From Sipunculus nudus (taxonomy: Eukaryota; Annelida; Sipuncula; Golfingiida; Sipunculidae), in the NCBI GenBank assembly GCA_026874595.1, contig CM049308.1, positions 46,817,327 through 46,881,326 of the forward strand: 64,000 nucleotides of DNA, read 5' to 3'. The position numbers were made by a program, and so were the translations under genes. The notes beneath the pieces were generated by a model that had not been told where the DNA came from, did not search any database, and was given only the letters and a program-made list of their open reading frames with translations. Numbering within the stretch: the first letter of the stretch is position 1; each line of letters begins with the position of its first letter. This document shows, piece after piece, positions 1 to 13,137 of this stretch.

Positions 1-1457
1 GGATTATGTTCGGGTCACATGTGAACTGCTGCGCCCCGATTTTGTTTTGACCTCTGACCTTTCCTTTGCGCTCTGCGTCCGTTTGTGCGTCTGTTTCCAC
101 ACATAAACCCACATATCTCGGGAACCGTTTGACCGATCAGGAAAATTTTTTTGCACAAATGTAGCCCTCGGAGAGCTTTATTACATACACCAAAAATGGT
201 GGCGCCACCTGCAACCATGTTTGCACAGTGTCCATCTGTTCGTCTGCCTTGGGTTAAAATCACTCATATCTCTGCAGTGACTTGACTAATTCACCTGAAA
301 TTGGGCATGCGTAAACATCCTGGATAGCTTTTCTGATTTTATGACAGGTGGCGCCACCTACATTCACGTTTACGCTGCAGACATCCAAGCTCATATCTTG
401 GGAACCGTTTGACCGATCAGGAAAATTCTTTTGCACAAATGTAGCCCTTGGACAGCTTTATAACATACACCAAAAATGGTGGCGCCACCTGCAACCATGT
501 TTGCACAGTGTCCATCTGTTCGTCTGCCTTGGGTTAAAATCACTCATATCTCTGCAGTGACTTGACTAATTCACCTGAAATTGGGCATGCGTATACATCC
601 TGGATAGCTTTTCTGATTTTATGACAGGTGGCGCCACCTACATTCACGTTTACGCTGCAGACATCAAAAGTCATATCTCAGGAACCGTTTGACCGATCAG
701 GAAAATTCTTTTGCACAAATGTAGCCCTTGGAGAGCTTTATAACATACACCAAAAATGGTGGCGCTACCTGCAACCATGTTTGCACAGTGTCCATCTGTT
801 TGTCTGCCTTGGGTTAAAATCACTCATATCTCTGCAGTGACTTGACTAATTCACCTGAAATTTAGCATGCGTATACATCCTGGATAGCTTTTCTGATTTT
901 ATGACAGGTGGCGCCACCTACATTCACGTTTACGCTGCAGACATCCAAGCTCATATCTCAGGAACTGTTGACCGATCAGGAAAATTTTTTTGCACAAATG
1001 TAGCCCTTGGAGAGCTTTATAACATACACCGAAAATGGTGGCACCACCTGCAACCATGTTTGCACAGTGTCTGTTCGTCTGCCTTGGGTTAAAATCACTC
1101 ATATTTCTGCAGTGGTTTGACTAATTCACCTGAAATTTGGCATGCTTATACATCCTGGATAGCTTTTCTGATTTTATGACAGGTGGCGCCACCTACAATC
1201 AAGTTTACGCTGCGACATCCAAGCTCATATCTAGGGAACCGTTTGACCGATTGGGCCAAAATTTTGCATGTGTATAAATCTCACATAGCTCTTTATCATA
1301 CGCAAAACTGGTGGCGCCACCTGCAGCCATGTTTGCACAGCTCCCATCTGTTTGTCTGCCATGGGATAAAATATCCATGCTAATATGCAACACTTCACCC
1401 GTTCCACTCTGATTTAGGCGGATACAAGTAGTCGCTTGTCGACTACCCGTATTCTAG
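1..1457 (+). mobile_element. Helitron-like family A element, left end cut by the window
   Basis: About five tandem units of roughly 280 bp (starts near 112, 391, 671, 951 and 1226), each with two copies of the palindrome GGTGGCGCCACC or a decayed form. The 3' end is intact: subterminal arm GGCGGATAC, hairpin GTAGTCGCTTGTCGACTAC (1428-1446), ccgtatt, CTAG at 1454-1457. Window position 1 corresponds to about 60869 in the complete copy at 60751-61931. Short open frames here are products of the repeat and not genes. Confidence 0.8.
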
Positions 1458-3000
1458 TTTGAGTATAAATTCAGTCAAGTCATTTTCAAGATGGTGTCTC
1501 TACGTAACTTCAGATTCTGTTGATCGCAAAATATGACAGCTTGATGTGTTTCTATACATGATGTATTGTCTGTTACCAAATATCTTAGGAACTGTTGCAG
1601 CCTTCAGTTTCAAATTTCACAGGAATATTGATCATGTGACTGCTAAATGATTTTGACCTCCAGGTGGCGCCACCTTTGTTGACCTACTTTCTGCGGGAAG
1701 AAATAATCTTTTCCACTTCTTTCAAGATAAGTCACAAAATATTAATAATTTGGCCTTCATATCATAGTCAGAAGTTCCTAAGAGGAAGGGGAATAATTTG
1801 TGTGTAAATTCAGTCAAATCATTTTCAAGATGGCATCTCTTCAGTACTTCAAATTGTGTGGGTTGCAAAATTTAGCAACTTGGTGTGTTTCCATAAAGGA
1901 TGTATTGTCTGTTACCAAATATTTTAGGAACTGCTGCAGCCTTCAGTTTCAAATTTCACAGGAATATTGATCATGTGACTTCCAGATGATTTTGACCTCC
2001 AGGTGGCGCCAGCTATGTTGACCTACTTTCTGTGGGACAAAATGTTACTTTCCACTTCTTTCAAGATAAGTCATAAAGTAATAAGAGGAAGAGTATAAAT
2101 TCAGTCAAGTGATTTTCAAGATGGCAAATCTACGGATGTTGATGTGTTTCTATACATGATGTATTGTCTGTTACCAAATATCTTAGGAACTGCTGCAGCC
2201 TTCAGTTTCAAATTACACAGGAATATTGATCATGTGACTGCTTAATGATTTTGACCTCCAGGTGGTGCCACCTGTTTAGCTACTTTCAGCAGGCTGTAAT
2301 GGTGTTTTCTGCTTTTATCCAAAATATGTCATTAAGTATTTATTTGTTATAATCCACAAAAACAGAGTCTCCTCTAGGACCCTTGGACTGATCTTTCCAA
2401 AACCTGGCATACTTGTTCCCTCACCTATGAAGTTGTAGGTAACAATGATGGAGAACCTTTCTGTGCAGTACAAACCTGGGTTTCTTTTATATAACAACCC
2501 TCAATCTCAGGAGTGGTTCAATGTATTGATCTGAAATTTGTCATGTCTATCCATCTAGGAAAATTTTTCGTTAACCAGACAGGTGGCGCCACCTACAATA
2601 CTTTTTGCGGAGTGTCCAACTTTGCATTTGCCATTTGATTGTCTTAGTGTTTGTTCAGTGTATTGGGTTGAAATTGTGCATGTCCATAGATCTTCGTCAC
2701 CCCCATCTTGTAAACAAGACTGGTGGCGCCATCTGCAATAATTTTCCTGTGGTGTCCATTCATACATTTGCTTTCGGTGAAAATTGCTCATATCTCAGGA
2801 GTATTGGTCTGAAATTTGGCATGTGCAGTCATCTTGGAAAGTTTTCTCATAAACCAGATAGGTGGCACCACCTACCTTGTGCAATAGGACAGTGTCCACT
2901 TGGAAAGAAATGAATGGTATTTTCACATTCATTTTATTTTAATCACTTGCCAAATTGCACAGTAATTCACAGAGTGAACATTAGACCCCTGGGTCTCTTG
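1458..3000 (+). mobile_element. Body and 3' end of a CTTG-ending Helitron-like element
   Basis: Three tandem units of about 260-340 bp (recognisable by a TATTGATCATGTGACT core near 1627, 1966 and 2225) are followed by units carrying GGTGGCGCCACC near 2581 and 2723. The segment ends with an imperfect hairpin, GACCCCTGGGTC, then CTTG at 2997-3000, the 3' end type of family C. I could not find its 5' end, so its family is uncertain. Confidence 0.55.
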
Positions 3001-3007
3001 TTTATTT

Positions 3008-3051
3008 AGATTTCATGGAGAAAAAGTGTAGATTATCCACAGGGGAAACAG
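3008..3051 (-). mobile_element. Solitary terminal fragment of the TA-flanked DNA transposon also seen at 33081-37063
   Basis: These 44 bp match the right end of the 33081-37063 element (37020-37063) closely: catggagaaaa, then agattatccacaggggaaa, ending just before a TA dinucleotide at 3052-3053. The other end of the transposon is not nearby, so this is a remnant. Confidence 0.6.
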
Positions 3052-3053
3052 TA

Positions 3054-3357
3054 TGCAAGTAATCTGTCTAAAGATCTGGATTGTTAGGTGTACTATATAT
3101 TGTGAGAGTTTGTGTGAAAAACAGGAAATCATGCCTAAATGTTTACTACTGTAAAATTTCTCTATTAATGCAGTATTACTGTTTGCTGTAGCAATTTGAC
3201 TGCTCCTTGCCACCAATTGTTCATGTGTTTGAGATGCTCATCACGCCAGAGATGGAATACCCAATGGTCTGTGTTGGAGTCAGGAAAGGGTAAGTGTGTA
3301 TGACAGGCCATGTGATGTGTTCGAAGAGCACACAAAGAGGAAGGAAGTGAATTCACA
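3054..3357. other. Non-repetitive spacer
   Basis: I see no gene, RNA or recognisable repeat here. The sequence is ordinary in composition and runs straight into the 34-bp minisatellite. Confidence 0.5.
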
Positions 3358-3360
3358 TGT

Positions 3361-4668
3361 ATTATTGTGTGAGCAACATGCTGGATGGTGAAATACTGGT
3401 GTATGTGTAACATGCTGGATGGTGAAATACTGGTGTATGTGTAACATGCTGGATGGTGAAATACAGGTGTATGTGTAACATGCTGGATGGTGAAATACTG
3501 GTGTATGTGTAACATGCAGGATGGTGAAATACAGGTGTATGAGTAACATGCTGGATGGTGAAATACAGGTGTATGAGTAACATGCTGGATGGTGAAATAC
3601 AGGTGTATGAGTAACATGCTGGATGGTGAAATACAGGTGTATGTGTAACATGCTGGATGGTGAAATACTGGTGTGTGAGCAACATGCTGGATGGTGAAAT
3701 ACTGGTGTATGTGTAACATGCTGGATGGTGAAATACTGGTGTATGTGTAACATGCTGGATGGTGAAATACAGGTGTATGAGTAACATGCTGGATGGTGAA
3801 ATACTGGTGTATGAGTAACACGATGGATGGTGAAATACTGGTGTATGAGTAACATGCTGGATGGTGAAATACAGGTGTATGAGTAACATGCTGCATGGTG
3901 AAATACTGGTGTATGAGTAACATGCTGGATGGTGAAATACTGGTGTGTGAGTAACATGCTGGATGGTTATATACTGGTGTGTGAGTAACACGCTGGATGG
4001 TGAAATACTGGTGTATGAGTAACATGCTGGATGTTGAAATACTGGTGCATGTGTTAACATGCTGGATGGTGAAATAGTGGTGCATGCGTAACATGCTGGA
4101 TGGTGAAATAGTGGTGCATGTGTTACATGCTGGATGGTGAAATACAGGTGTATGAGTAACACGCTGGATGGTTAAATACTGGTGTATGAGTAACATGCTG
4201 GATGGTGAAATACTGGTGTATGAGTAACATGCTGGATGGTGAAATACAGGTGTATGAGTAACATGCTGGATGGTGAAATACTGGTGTATGAGTAACACGC
4301 TGGATGGTGAAATACTGGTGTATGAGTAACATGCTGGATGGTTATATACAGGTGTGTGAGTAACATGCTGGATGGTGAAATACTGGTGTGTGTGTGTAAC
4401 ATGCTGGAAAATGAAATACAGGTGCACGAGTAACACGCTGAAATGGTGAAATACTGGTGCATGTGTAATATGCTGGATGATGATATACTGGTGTATGTGT
4501 AACATGCTGGATGGTGAAATACAGATGTATGAGTAACATGCTGGATGGTGAAATAGTGGTGTATGTGTAACATGCTTGATGGTGAAATAGTGGTGTATGT
4601 GTAACATGTTTGATGGTTAAATATTGACTAGCGTATGAGTAACATGCTGGATGGTTAAATATTGACTA
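3361..4668. repeat. 34-bp minisatellite, about 38 copies
   Basis: Tandem unit built on aacatgctggatggtgaaat followed by actggtgtatgtgt (34 bp). Common variants are ctg/cag, gtgtatgtgt/gtgtatgagt, atg/acg and a few copies with gttaaat or gttatat. Because 34 is not a multiple of 3, successive units cycle through the frames, and all three - strand frames stay open for hundreds of codons. The resulting long frame (480 codons on the - strand) has no non-repeat domain and is not a gene. Confidence 0.93.
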
Positions 4669-5440
4669 GTTAGACATTGGTTTCAAACTTAATTATATAT
4701 TTATATATTACTTTATTAACCACTAAAGTAAGAACCCTGTCGATTTTAGGATCCAAAGGTCAAGGTCACAGGACCCATTTCTTTAAATGGGATGTGTATG
4801 CATTTTCAAGCCAAACTTTTCGTCACAAACCTTCCATCTTCAAGATATTACTCACCTTGCAAATAGGGGAAGATTCTTTTCAAATTGGGGTCATAGGGTC
4901 AAGGGTCAAGATCACAGGGCCCATCCATTAACAAACTAGTTTATGGATGATAATTCTGCTTTGGCTAGACAGATTGGCTTCAAACTTGATTTATTAATGA
5001 CCCACCACTTAAGTAAGAAACATTTTAATATTTCAGGGCCCAGAGGTCAAAGATGAAGGTCACAGGAGCCATATCTTTAAAATGATTGCGGATGCAATGT
5101 AAATCAAACTTTTCATCCCAAACTATTTAGCTTTTACACATGGCTTACTTGCCCAAAGTGGAAGAAATATGTAGATTTTTAGGTTATCTGGTCAGAGGTC
5201 AAGGTCACCTGACCCGCATTTTTAGTTAAGCTGACTATAAGTCATCTGAGCTATAGTCGTGGTCCTTTGTCCGTAGGTTGTCCGTCTGTCCGTTTGTTAA
5301 ACTGGCACATTTTGAAACCTTTGGACCTATGAATCTGAAATTCAGCAGCATACCTTTAGATGTCCCCAAAATCTCCTACCATACCGAAAATTGGGTCACT
5401 AGGACTTTGTTCCTTCGAATTATTAAGGAAAAACCTCCCT

Positions 5441-8400
5441 TTTTAGCGAACCTGTGAGCTTATGCGATGGTGTGGCGTCGTCCAGCGTCCGTCAGCCGTC
5501 GTCCGGGTCTGTACGTTAACCCATACTATCTTGAAAATGGCAAGAGTGAGCATCAAGAAATTTTCTGCAAAAAATTATTCATCTAAAAAACTCTATCGGA
5601 TTTTGCTTATATTTTGGCTAACTGCATTTTCTTAGATTTTATAGAGAAAAAGCTAAAAAAAACTTTGAAAATCTTCTTCTCCGAAACTGTTCAGCAAAAT
5701 TGTCCAATATTTCACAGAAATGATCCCTGGAACAATCTCTCTCAAGTTTGTTCGAATGGAATAAGTTCGGTGATTTTTGGCCGAGTTACAGCTAGTTGAA
5801 CTTAGTCATCTGTCCAAAAAAGTTTACTAAAATTACAATCTTAGAAACGGCTGGAGCTGTCATCACGAAATTTTATGCCAATGTTGGTCACATGAGTCAT
5901 GTCTGAAATTCAGGTATTGGTGGCGCCACCTGCATCGGCCTTTTTTGAACTGGGGTCATCAGTGCCCGTATCATACTGACAGCTACAAAAAACTTCTTCT
6001 CTGAAACCATTTGGCCAATTTGTTTAATATCGCACAGAAATGATCCTAAGGTAGTGCTTTCTGAAGTATGTTCAAATGGTCTCAGTTCAGTGACTTTTGG
6101 CTGAGTTATTGGAAGCTGAATTTAGTCATATGCCATAACAGCCCATTTTAGCTCAGCTGCTACAAAGATCTTCTTCTCAAAAACCACTGGGCCAAATTCT
6201 TAAATCTCACACATTATATATTCTTAGATGTTGATAATTCAAGTTTTTTCAAATGGTTTTGGTTCAGAGATATTTGGCTGAGTTATTCGAAGCTTAACAT
6301 AGCCATTTTGCTTTATTTTCCCATATGAGTTATAAACCTGCAAAACGTTTTTTGACTGACGCCACTGAGGCCAATTTGTTTAATATTTTACAAGAATAAT
6401 CCCCTGAATAATTCTTATAATAATTGTCTTTTGTGGTTCCAAAGAATGAATTTTGGCTGAATGATAAAGATTGAATTGAGTCATTTTACCATATATGTTA
6501 GCTGTGTGAAGCAGATACATCTAGCCTGGAACCAGTTTATCAGCATCCGTTACATCATGCCTCCAGACATTTAGATTTCAGGTTATCTTTGGTTAATATT
6601 GACAAGAATGTTTTTTAAAAATTTTAAAAAAATGTAGATTTATGATTTTAGATATTCCTCATGCCAGGTAATGTTTACAATCACAGGAATAAGTTAACCC
6701 ATACTATTTCGAAAACAACTAGAGCTAAAATCATGAAATTTAATGCAAAAAAATTAGCCATCTGAAAAAATCTGCATTTTCTTAGATTTTATAGAGAAAA
6801 AGCTAAAATACCTCTAAATATACTCTGAAACAGTCAAGCCAATTTGTTCAATATTTCACAGAAATAATCTTTATACCATCTCTCTCAAGTTTGTTCAAAT
6901 GGTTCAAGTTCTGTGAATTTTGGCCGAATTACAGGAAGTTAAACCTAGTCATCTGTCCAAAAAAGATTACTAAAATGACAATCTCAGAAACGGCCAGAGC
7001 TATCATCACTAAATTTTATGCCAGTGTTGGTCACATGAGTCATATATGAAATTCAGGTATTGGTGGCACCACCTGCCTTGACCTTTTTTTGTACAGGGGT
7101 CATTGGTCATCTGTATATCAACCCATAATTTCTCAGGAATTGCAGGAGCTACCATCCCCAGATTTTATGCAGTTATCTGTCATTTACTTAGATTTTATAG
7201 GGGAAAAGCTGAAAAACCTTTAATCTTCCTTTAAGCGGTCCAGCCAAATTGTTCAATATTTTACAGAAATGATACCAGAGGCAAGCACTCTCAAGTTTGT
7301 TCAAATAGTTTGCATTTAATGAATTTTAGTGGAGTTAAATGAATTTGAACGGTCATTTGGCCAAGTGAGCATACTGACATAGTTATCTCAGAATTGACAG
7401 AAGCTAGCATTACCAAGTATTGTGCAAATGTTGGTCACATGACTCATATTTGAAGTTGCAGATTTTGATGTGCCACCTACATTGACCTGTTTTTTATGGG
7501 CAAAAACCTCATAATTTTAGCCTCTTTCAGCTTAAAATGTTTATGATGAAACTGTCAAGTTGAATCGTTCATTTTTTCAAAAGAATTATCCTAGGACATG
7601 GTTCTTTCAATCATATCAGAAAAACTTAAGTTAGTCTTATGGCCATTATTATGTCTAACTGAGGACTGCAAAACTGTTCTTCTACAAAATTATTGTTTCA
7701 ATTATAACTTCTGTGACATTGAACAAAAATTATTCTTAGGTGGCCTTTGTTCAAGTTTACTTGAATGATTTTTGGCAGAATTATTTGACCTTTAACAATG
7801 AAAGAACTGAATCTTTTATTTTTCTAGATATTTTGATAAAAAGTTTATGAATATTTCAGCTTGAAAGAAAGCATTTTAGCCAAAGTCTTTCAGTATGTGT
7901 GATTTGCCATCAGGCCAAGATTGTGTCTGTATATTTACATAGGTTGAGAAACTGCCAACTGTTTCAGATTTGGCAATAGATCAAGAGTTCATTCAGTGCA
8001 GCCAGATATAGGTCAAGAGTTCAATCAGTGCAGCCAAGCACAAGGCATGTGATCACCTCATGGGTGACATGTGAACACCTCATGGGCACCATGTGATCAC
8101 CTCATGGGTGTCATGCCCCTCAGGGCTGCATGTGGAGCCAATCTATTTATAGCTTCGTCAGACTGCCAACTGTATCAGATTAAGCAACAGGTCAAGAGTT
8201 CACTCAGTACAGCCAGGTACAGGTCAAAAGTTCACCCAGTCTAGCCAGGTGCAGGTCATGAGTTCACTCAGTGCAGTAGCCTGAGCTAGCAAATTTGTCA
8301 CAGTTCACTCGGGGCAACTGCCTTTTTCACCTGAGCGTAGTCAGCCCCATGCATCAGACTTAAGGTAAGTTTGATGTATTTGCCTAATATTTTGACCTGT

Positions 8401-10116
8401 CTATGTGTCTTTGATGGATTTCTCGTTCACAAGACAGGTGTCACCACCTACAATGACATTTGCACAGTGTGTGACTTTTGTGCCTGCTTATTTCTATAGA
8501 GGAATTTGATATAGCATCCCGAAATTGGGCATATTTATACCTATCGTATTTTAATTATTGTATACTTGTCGTATACAAGACTGGTGGTGCCACCTACAAT
8601 AATTTTTTGCACAGTGTGTGTCCCTGCTTATTTCTCAGGAGGGGTTTGATATATCAGTCTGAACTTGGGCATATGTATATATCTCTGTAACCTTTTGTAT
8701 ACAAGACTGGTGGTACCAGCCACAATTATTTTTAGCTCAGCTGACTGTAAGTCAACTGAGGTATAGGAATGGCACTTTGTCCTTCGTCCGTCTGGACGAC
8801 CAGCCGTCCGTTAGCAAGGCATAAATCATAACAGCTGGTCCTAGAAACTTTTAAGTGAACATCCAGGGAAGTCAATTAAAAATTTCCTTGGAATCCTGAA
8901 ATTAGGTCACTGCGACCTTTTTCCTTCAAGCTATGGGGCTTGAAAGTACCCCCAAGAATAGTAAAAAATTTGATACAAAACCTCCAATATCTTGATAATT
9001 AAAGCATGGTTTGTCATGAATTTTGCCTTGATTATTGACCATGACTAGTTTTGTAAGTTCCTGAAATGTGGTGGTTTTCCTATTTTAACAAATATTTTTT
9101 TATTAATTTACCATAAAATGACAGCAATCATGTCGGTTTCTCAGCTGTCATTACATCTGGTGTCCCAAAACCTGGTGTGTTTATTGATCACAAGTGGATG
9201 CCCTATACTAATCACCCTGTCTGTCAGTCTGTCTGTTTGAACGTCTGTCTGTCAATCCGTCCATCCACACAAATTAGTTTCCAGATGTTAAGTCCAGTTA
9301 AGTTTGATATATTGGTTTCAAACTTAACTTATAAATGGCCCACCACTAAGGAATGTGTATGCATTTGAAGCCAAACTTTTCATCGCAAACCTTCCATCTT
9401 CATGATATTGCTAACCTGCCACTAGGGGAAGATTCTGTTTGATTTTTTGGGTCATAGGTCAAAGGTCAAGGTCACAGGCCCATCCATTCCCAAATTAGTT
9501 TATGGATGATAATTCTGCTTTGGATAGACAGACTGGCTTCAAACTTGATTTAATAATGACCAACCACATATGTAAATTCATTTTGATTTTCAGGGTCCAG
9601 CGATCTAAGTTGAAGGTCACAGAAGCCACATCTTTGAAAAGATTGTGGATGCACTGTAAATCAAACTTTTCATCCTGAACTTTTCAACGTTCACACATGG
9701 CTTACTTGCCCAAAGTGAGGAAACCTGTAGAATTTGAGGTTATCTGGTAAGAGGTCAAGGTCACTTTTTAAAAGATTGTTACAATAATCCTAATGCTGCA
9801 AGTTCAAGGATATTAAGTTCTAAGATTTTTTGGTTACAAGGTCATTGGTTAAGGTCACAGGACTGTCATTCTGTAAATTTCTTTCAAAATATCCTTATAG
9901 ACTAATTCAACAGAGTGTTGAGACCCATGGGTCCCTAGTTGTGTTGTGTGCACCCATGCCAGAATTTCAGCAGTGATGTTTGTGTTATTTTTTCTTATTC
10001 AAAATGTTTAGTACCTGCATTGTTCATATATTTATGAGAAGTCATGGTCCAGCATTGAAGCATTATACCTGGTGTATTTCCCAATGCACAGGTTCGCATT
10101 AGGCCTGTAAGCCTTG
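5441..10116 (+). mobile_element. Family D element (level 3), complete, containing a C element
   Basis: The 5' arm GCGAACCTGTGAGC (5446-5459) is mirrored at the 3' end by GCACAGGTTCGC, followed by hairpin AGGCCTGTAAGCCT and CTTG at 10113-10116. The body has units of about 300 bp with GGTGGCGCCACC (near 5920 and a decayed one near 7063) and short repeats of the caagagttcactcagtgcag type (7980-8290). It interrupts family C at a T-rich site, and C resumes at 10117 without a visible target duplication. A second copy with the same internal C element lies at 44351-49403. Confidence 0.75.
8732..9938 (+). mobile_element. Family C element (level 4) nested in D
   Basis: Starts tttagctcagctgactgtaa with a local hairpin (catcctgag-type arm degraded to caactgagg) and ends with hairpin GACCCATGGGTC and CTAG at 9935-9938. 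It carries a GTCC/GTCT-rich stretch near 9225 and a DR1-like AGGTCAAAGGTCAAGGTCA at 9456-9474. The same element sits at the same place in the second D copy (47661-49227). Confidence 0.75.
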
Positions 10117-13100
10117 TTCATTAAAAAACAATTGTTACACTTCAAGACTGCCTAATATCAAAACCACTTACCTGATATTGATCATTTTTTATATATTCAT
10201 TCCTCTATATATTTCCGATGTACATACCAGAAATTAGTTAAATATTTTTCAAATTCTTGAAATAATGGGCCCGAACATAATGCACTCTGTAAAAATTCAG
10301 GAAATATATTTACTCCCTTAACTTGAGAATTGCTGAAGCTAGAAACTTTTTTTTTCAGGTATACAACTATATTTAATCAAGATTTAATTGTATACCCAAA
10401 ATTAGATCTGAATTTTTCTAATTTTGTAAGTTTTTAGCATAAATATAAAATCAGTTCCTTAAATATTGCCAAGATTTGACCATGGCACATTTTTTTCCTG
10501 TAACTGCTGTGGATTTAAGTTTCACAGCATGTTACCATAAGCATTTCATCAGTTAACATCTGAAATTTGAAACCAATTGATCAAAAACTGTAGATTTTAT
10601 TCAGGTTTTCAAGCACATGTAAAATATTGTTTAGATCAAGCAAGTGTTATGCAGTTTGCTAGAGCTCAGCTCCCCAGCATCCCAGGCCAGCTCTCAGCTC
10701 CCAAAATTTGGCATCCAGTTAGATGTCCTCCAAACCCCCTACCATACCAAAAGTTTGGTCATTAGAACTTCATTCCTTTGAGATATTAAGAAAAAACTTC
10801 AGTTTTCAATTAAAAACCCATTGTTACACTTCAAGACTGCCTAATATCAAAACCACTGATCTGACTTTGATCATATCTAATATACATTTTCTTCTATTCA
10901 TACTCTATGCACATGCTAGAAATGATGTCAGTATTGTGAAATTGTTTTAGGTAATGGGCTCAAACATAATGCACTTTGTAAAAAATCAAGAAATATATTA
11001 ACTCCCTTAACATGAGAATTGCTGAAGCTAGAAGTTTTTTTGTCATGAATATAACATTATTTAAATCAAGATTCAATTGTATACCAAAAATTAGTTCTGA
11101 ATTTTTCAAATTTTACAAGTTATTAAAATAAATATAAAATCTGTACCTAAAAAGTTTTGCCTAACTTTGACCATGGCATGTTTGTTTTCTGTAAGGACTG
11201 TTGATATAACCTTCATATCATGCAGAATAAGGATATCTGCTTGTTGGTTTTGAAAGTTGAAAGAAATTTGCCAAAAACTGTAGCTTTTATTATAGTTTTT
11301 ATGAAACAATGTCAGACCCTAGGCTCTACCCAGTCCCTCTTCAGTCACCTGTATGTCCTCTAGTTGACCTCTCAGGTCAATTGTGCACGCTTGAGCAGGG
11401 CATATACAGGCCATAGCTTATGGCTGGCCTCAGTTGATTCAGGTGTCCAACCCAACTCATCTATTAGTTGTTTAGACCAACAGCATGACAATAAACAATT
11501 AATAAATAAATTATTATAGGTCTATAATAACAACTTTAAAAAAATCAGTAGAAAGGGAATTTGATAGTTGATGAGTAACAGGGAATTACCTTGCAATTAC
11601 TGATGTTTTATGGATTTTGTATGGATGGATGAAAATGTATTCCAAATAACACCATTAAGTCACCTATGGTGTTTTTCTTTTCAATCTTAATAATAAAAAA
11701 AAATAATTAAATTATATTGTTCTATACTATTACGGATAATATGAAGAAAATTAATGATAGACAAAGATGCAGTAGATAATATTAATCTAAATTTCATGGT
11801 CTTTTCCAAGTGTTTCAGCTTTTTAATTTATATTCATTTCAAAATTTTTAAAAAATTTAAATATGTCAAAATTTTTTAAATTTACTCAGACAAGTACTGA
11901 ATAAAGATGTCAATATGTTTCACTAATGACATTAAGACACATGACTGTAACAGCTGTCACAAGACTATGTAAATAATCACAATTTATATTACTGGTTCCC
12001 ATATATTTCAGTTAATAAAATTTAACTTGCTCATCTCTAGTTTTCTCCTTGTATAATTTATAGGGTGTTCTTATCCATGGATTATTTTTTACCCATATAA
12101 TGGTTTCATAGCTGAGATTACTTCAATTTATTTTCTGATACATTTTTTTTAAATAAAAAATTTGAATATGATAAAAAATCAGCTCTTAGACAAGTTCTCA
12201 TTATGATTTCTGTAATGTTAATAATTGTCATAAGACTCTTGCTATGTCTAGTGTGTAGATTGATGTTAAGATAGTCCAAAGTGAATAAATTAGTTTTATT
12301 TTTTTAATATAAATAAAATTCCTTAAACCAAGTACTTATGATCATTATTTGAATTTGTGATATTTGTTATTTTGGATTCTCAAGAACTTTTGTGTTGCTG
12401 AAACTGAATAAATACCAGACATGATGAAGTACTTTGCAAATGTATTTGAATGCAAATATGAATATGTACTCCATAATTTCATGCATAAGGATTGGAATAC
12501 AGGTTAAAATGAAAGTATTTGAATTAAAATGCATTCATGAATATATTCTATAATATTATTTTAATAAATATTTATTTCCATAATATTATTAAAAAATCTT
12601 TGATGAAAAAAAACATGATACTGTTATTATATTAAATTTTAAATTATATTTGACAAAATATTTATTATTAATTTTTAATAAATAGTTTAACTTTTCAAAT
12701 AATTCTGCTGCAATGTAGGTTAAGATTATGGCCAAGTCAAAACCTGTGTGATAATAGCACACCATTTCCAACTGTAAATAATATAAATGACATCAATCCT
12801 CTTCCCTGTCTCAAAGGGTATTATCAAAATCTTACATAACTTGAGTTAAACACTGTCAGCTCATAATAGAGCCTAAATTACCACGCAAAACCAGCCTTTG
12901 CCTACCTCCTCTCCCAAATCATATTTTGTAATCATATATAACAGCTGAGCGCCGTGACCCATGGGTCCCTTGTTTAGAATATTGTTATAATAATCTAAAT
13001 GCTGCAAGTTCAAGGATAATATTTTTTGGTCACAAGGGCATTGGTAAAGGTCACAGGACCATCATTCTGAAAAATTTCTTGACAAATATTCTTATAGACA

Positions 13101-13137
13101 AATACAACTGAGCGTCAAGACCCCACTGGGTCACTAG

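Larger units (their letters stand above)
5221..12972 (+). mobile_element. Family C element (level 2), interrupted by D at 5441-10116
   Basis: Starts TTTAGTTAAGCTGACTATAAGTC, with a local hairpin to catctgagc and a GTCC-rich leader, and ends with arm CAGCTGAGC, hairpin GACCCATGGGTC and CTTG at 12969-12972. The body (5221-5440 plus 10117-12972) matches the 2.6-kb elements at 16418 and 28097, but is more diverged and contains an extra internal duplication of the gactgcctaatatcaaaacc segment (near 10146 and 10837). No coding capacity. Confidence 0.72.
4668..13137 (+). mobile_element. Family C element (outermost of a four-level nest), interrupted 5221-12972
   Basis: The left part (4668-5220) is family C body, with repeats of the aggtcaaggtcacaggaccc type. 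The right part (12973-13137) resumes the same body (gctgcaagttcaagga, ggtcacaag) and ends with arm CAACTGAGC, hairpin GACCCcactGGGTC and CTAG at 13134-13137. In the related copy at 49030-49227 these two parts are continuous, which shows that everything between was inserted. The 5' end is missing; the 34-bp minisatellite abuts the left edge. Confidence 0.65.

Noticed and set aside
348-1393. Repeated 60-70-codon open frames with near-identical products
   Set aside because: They are set by the 280-bp tandem unit of family A. The products repeat because the DNA repeats; the same frames are broken in other copies.
3165-4607. 480-codon open frame on the - strand, rich in His, Tyr and Thr
   Set aside because: It is the 34-bp minisatellite read through; all three - strand frames are open and there is no domain outside the repeat.
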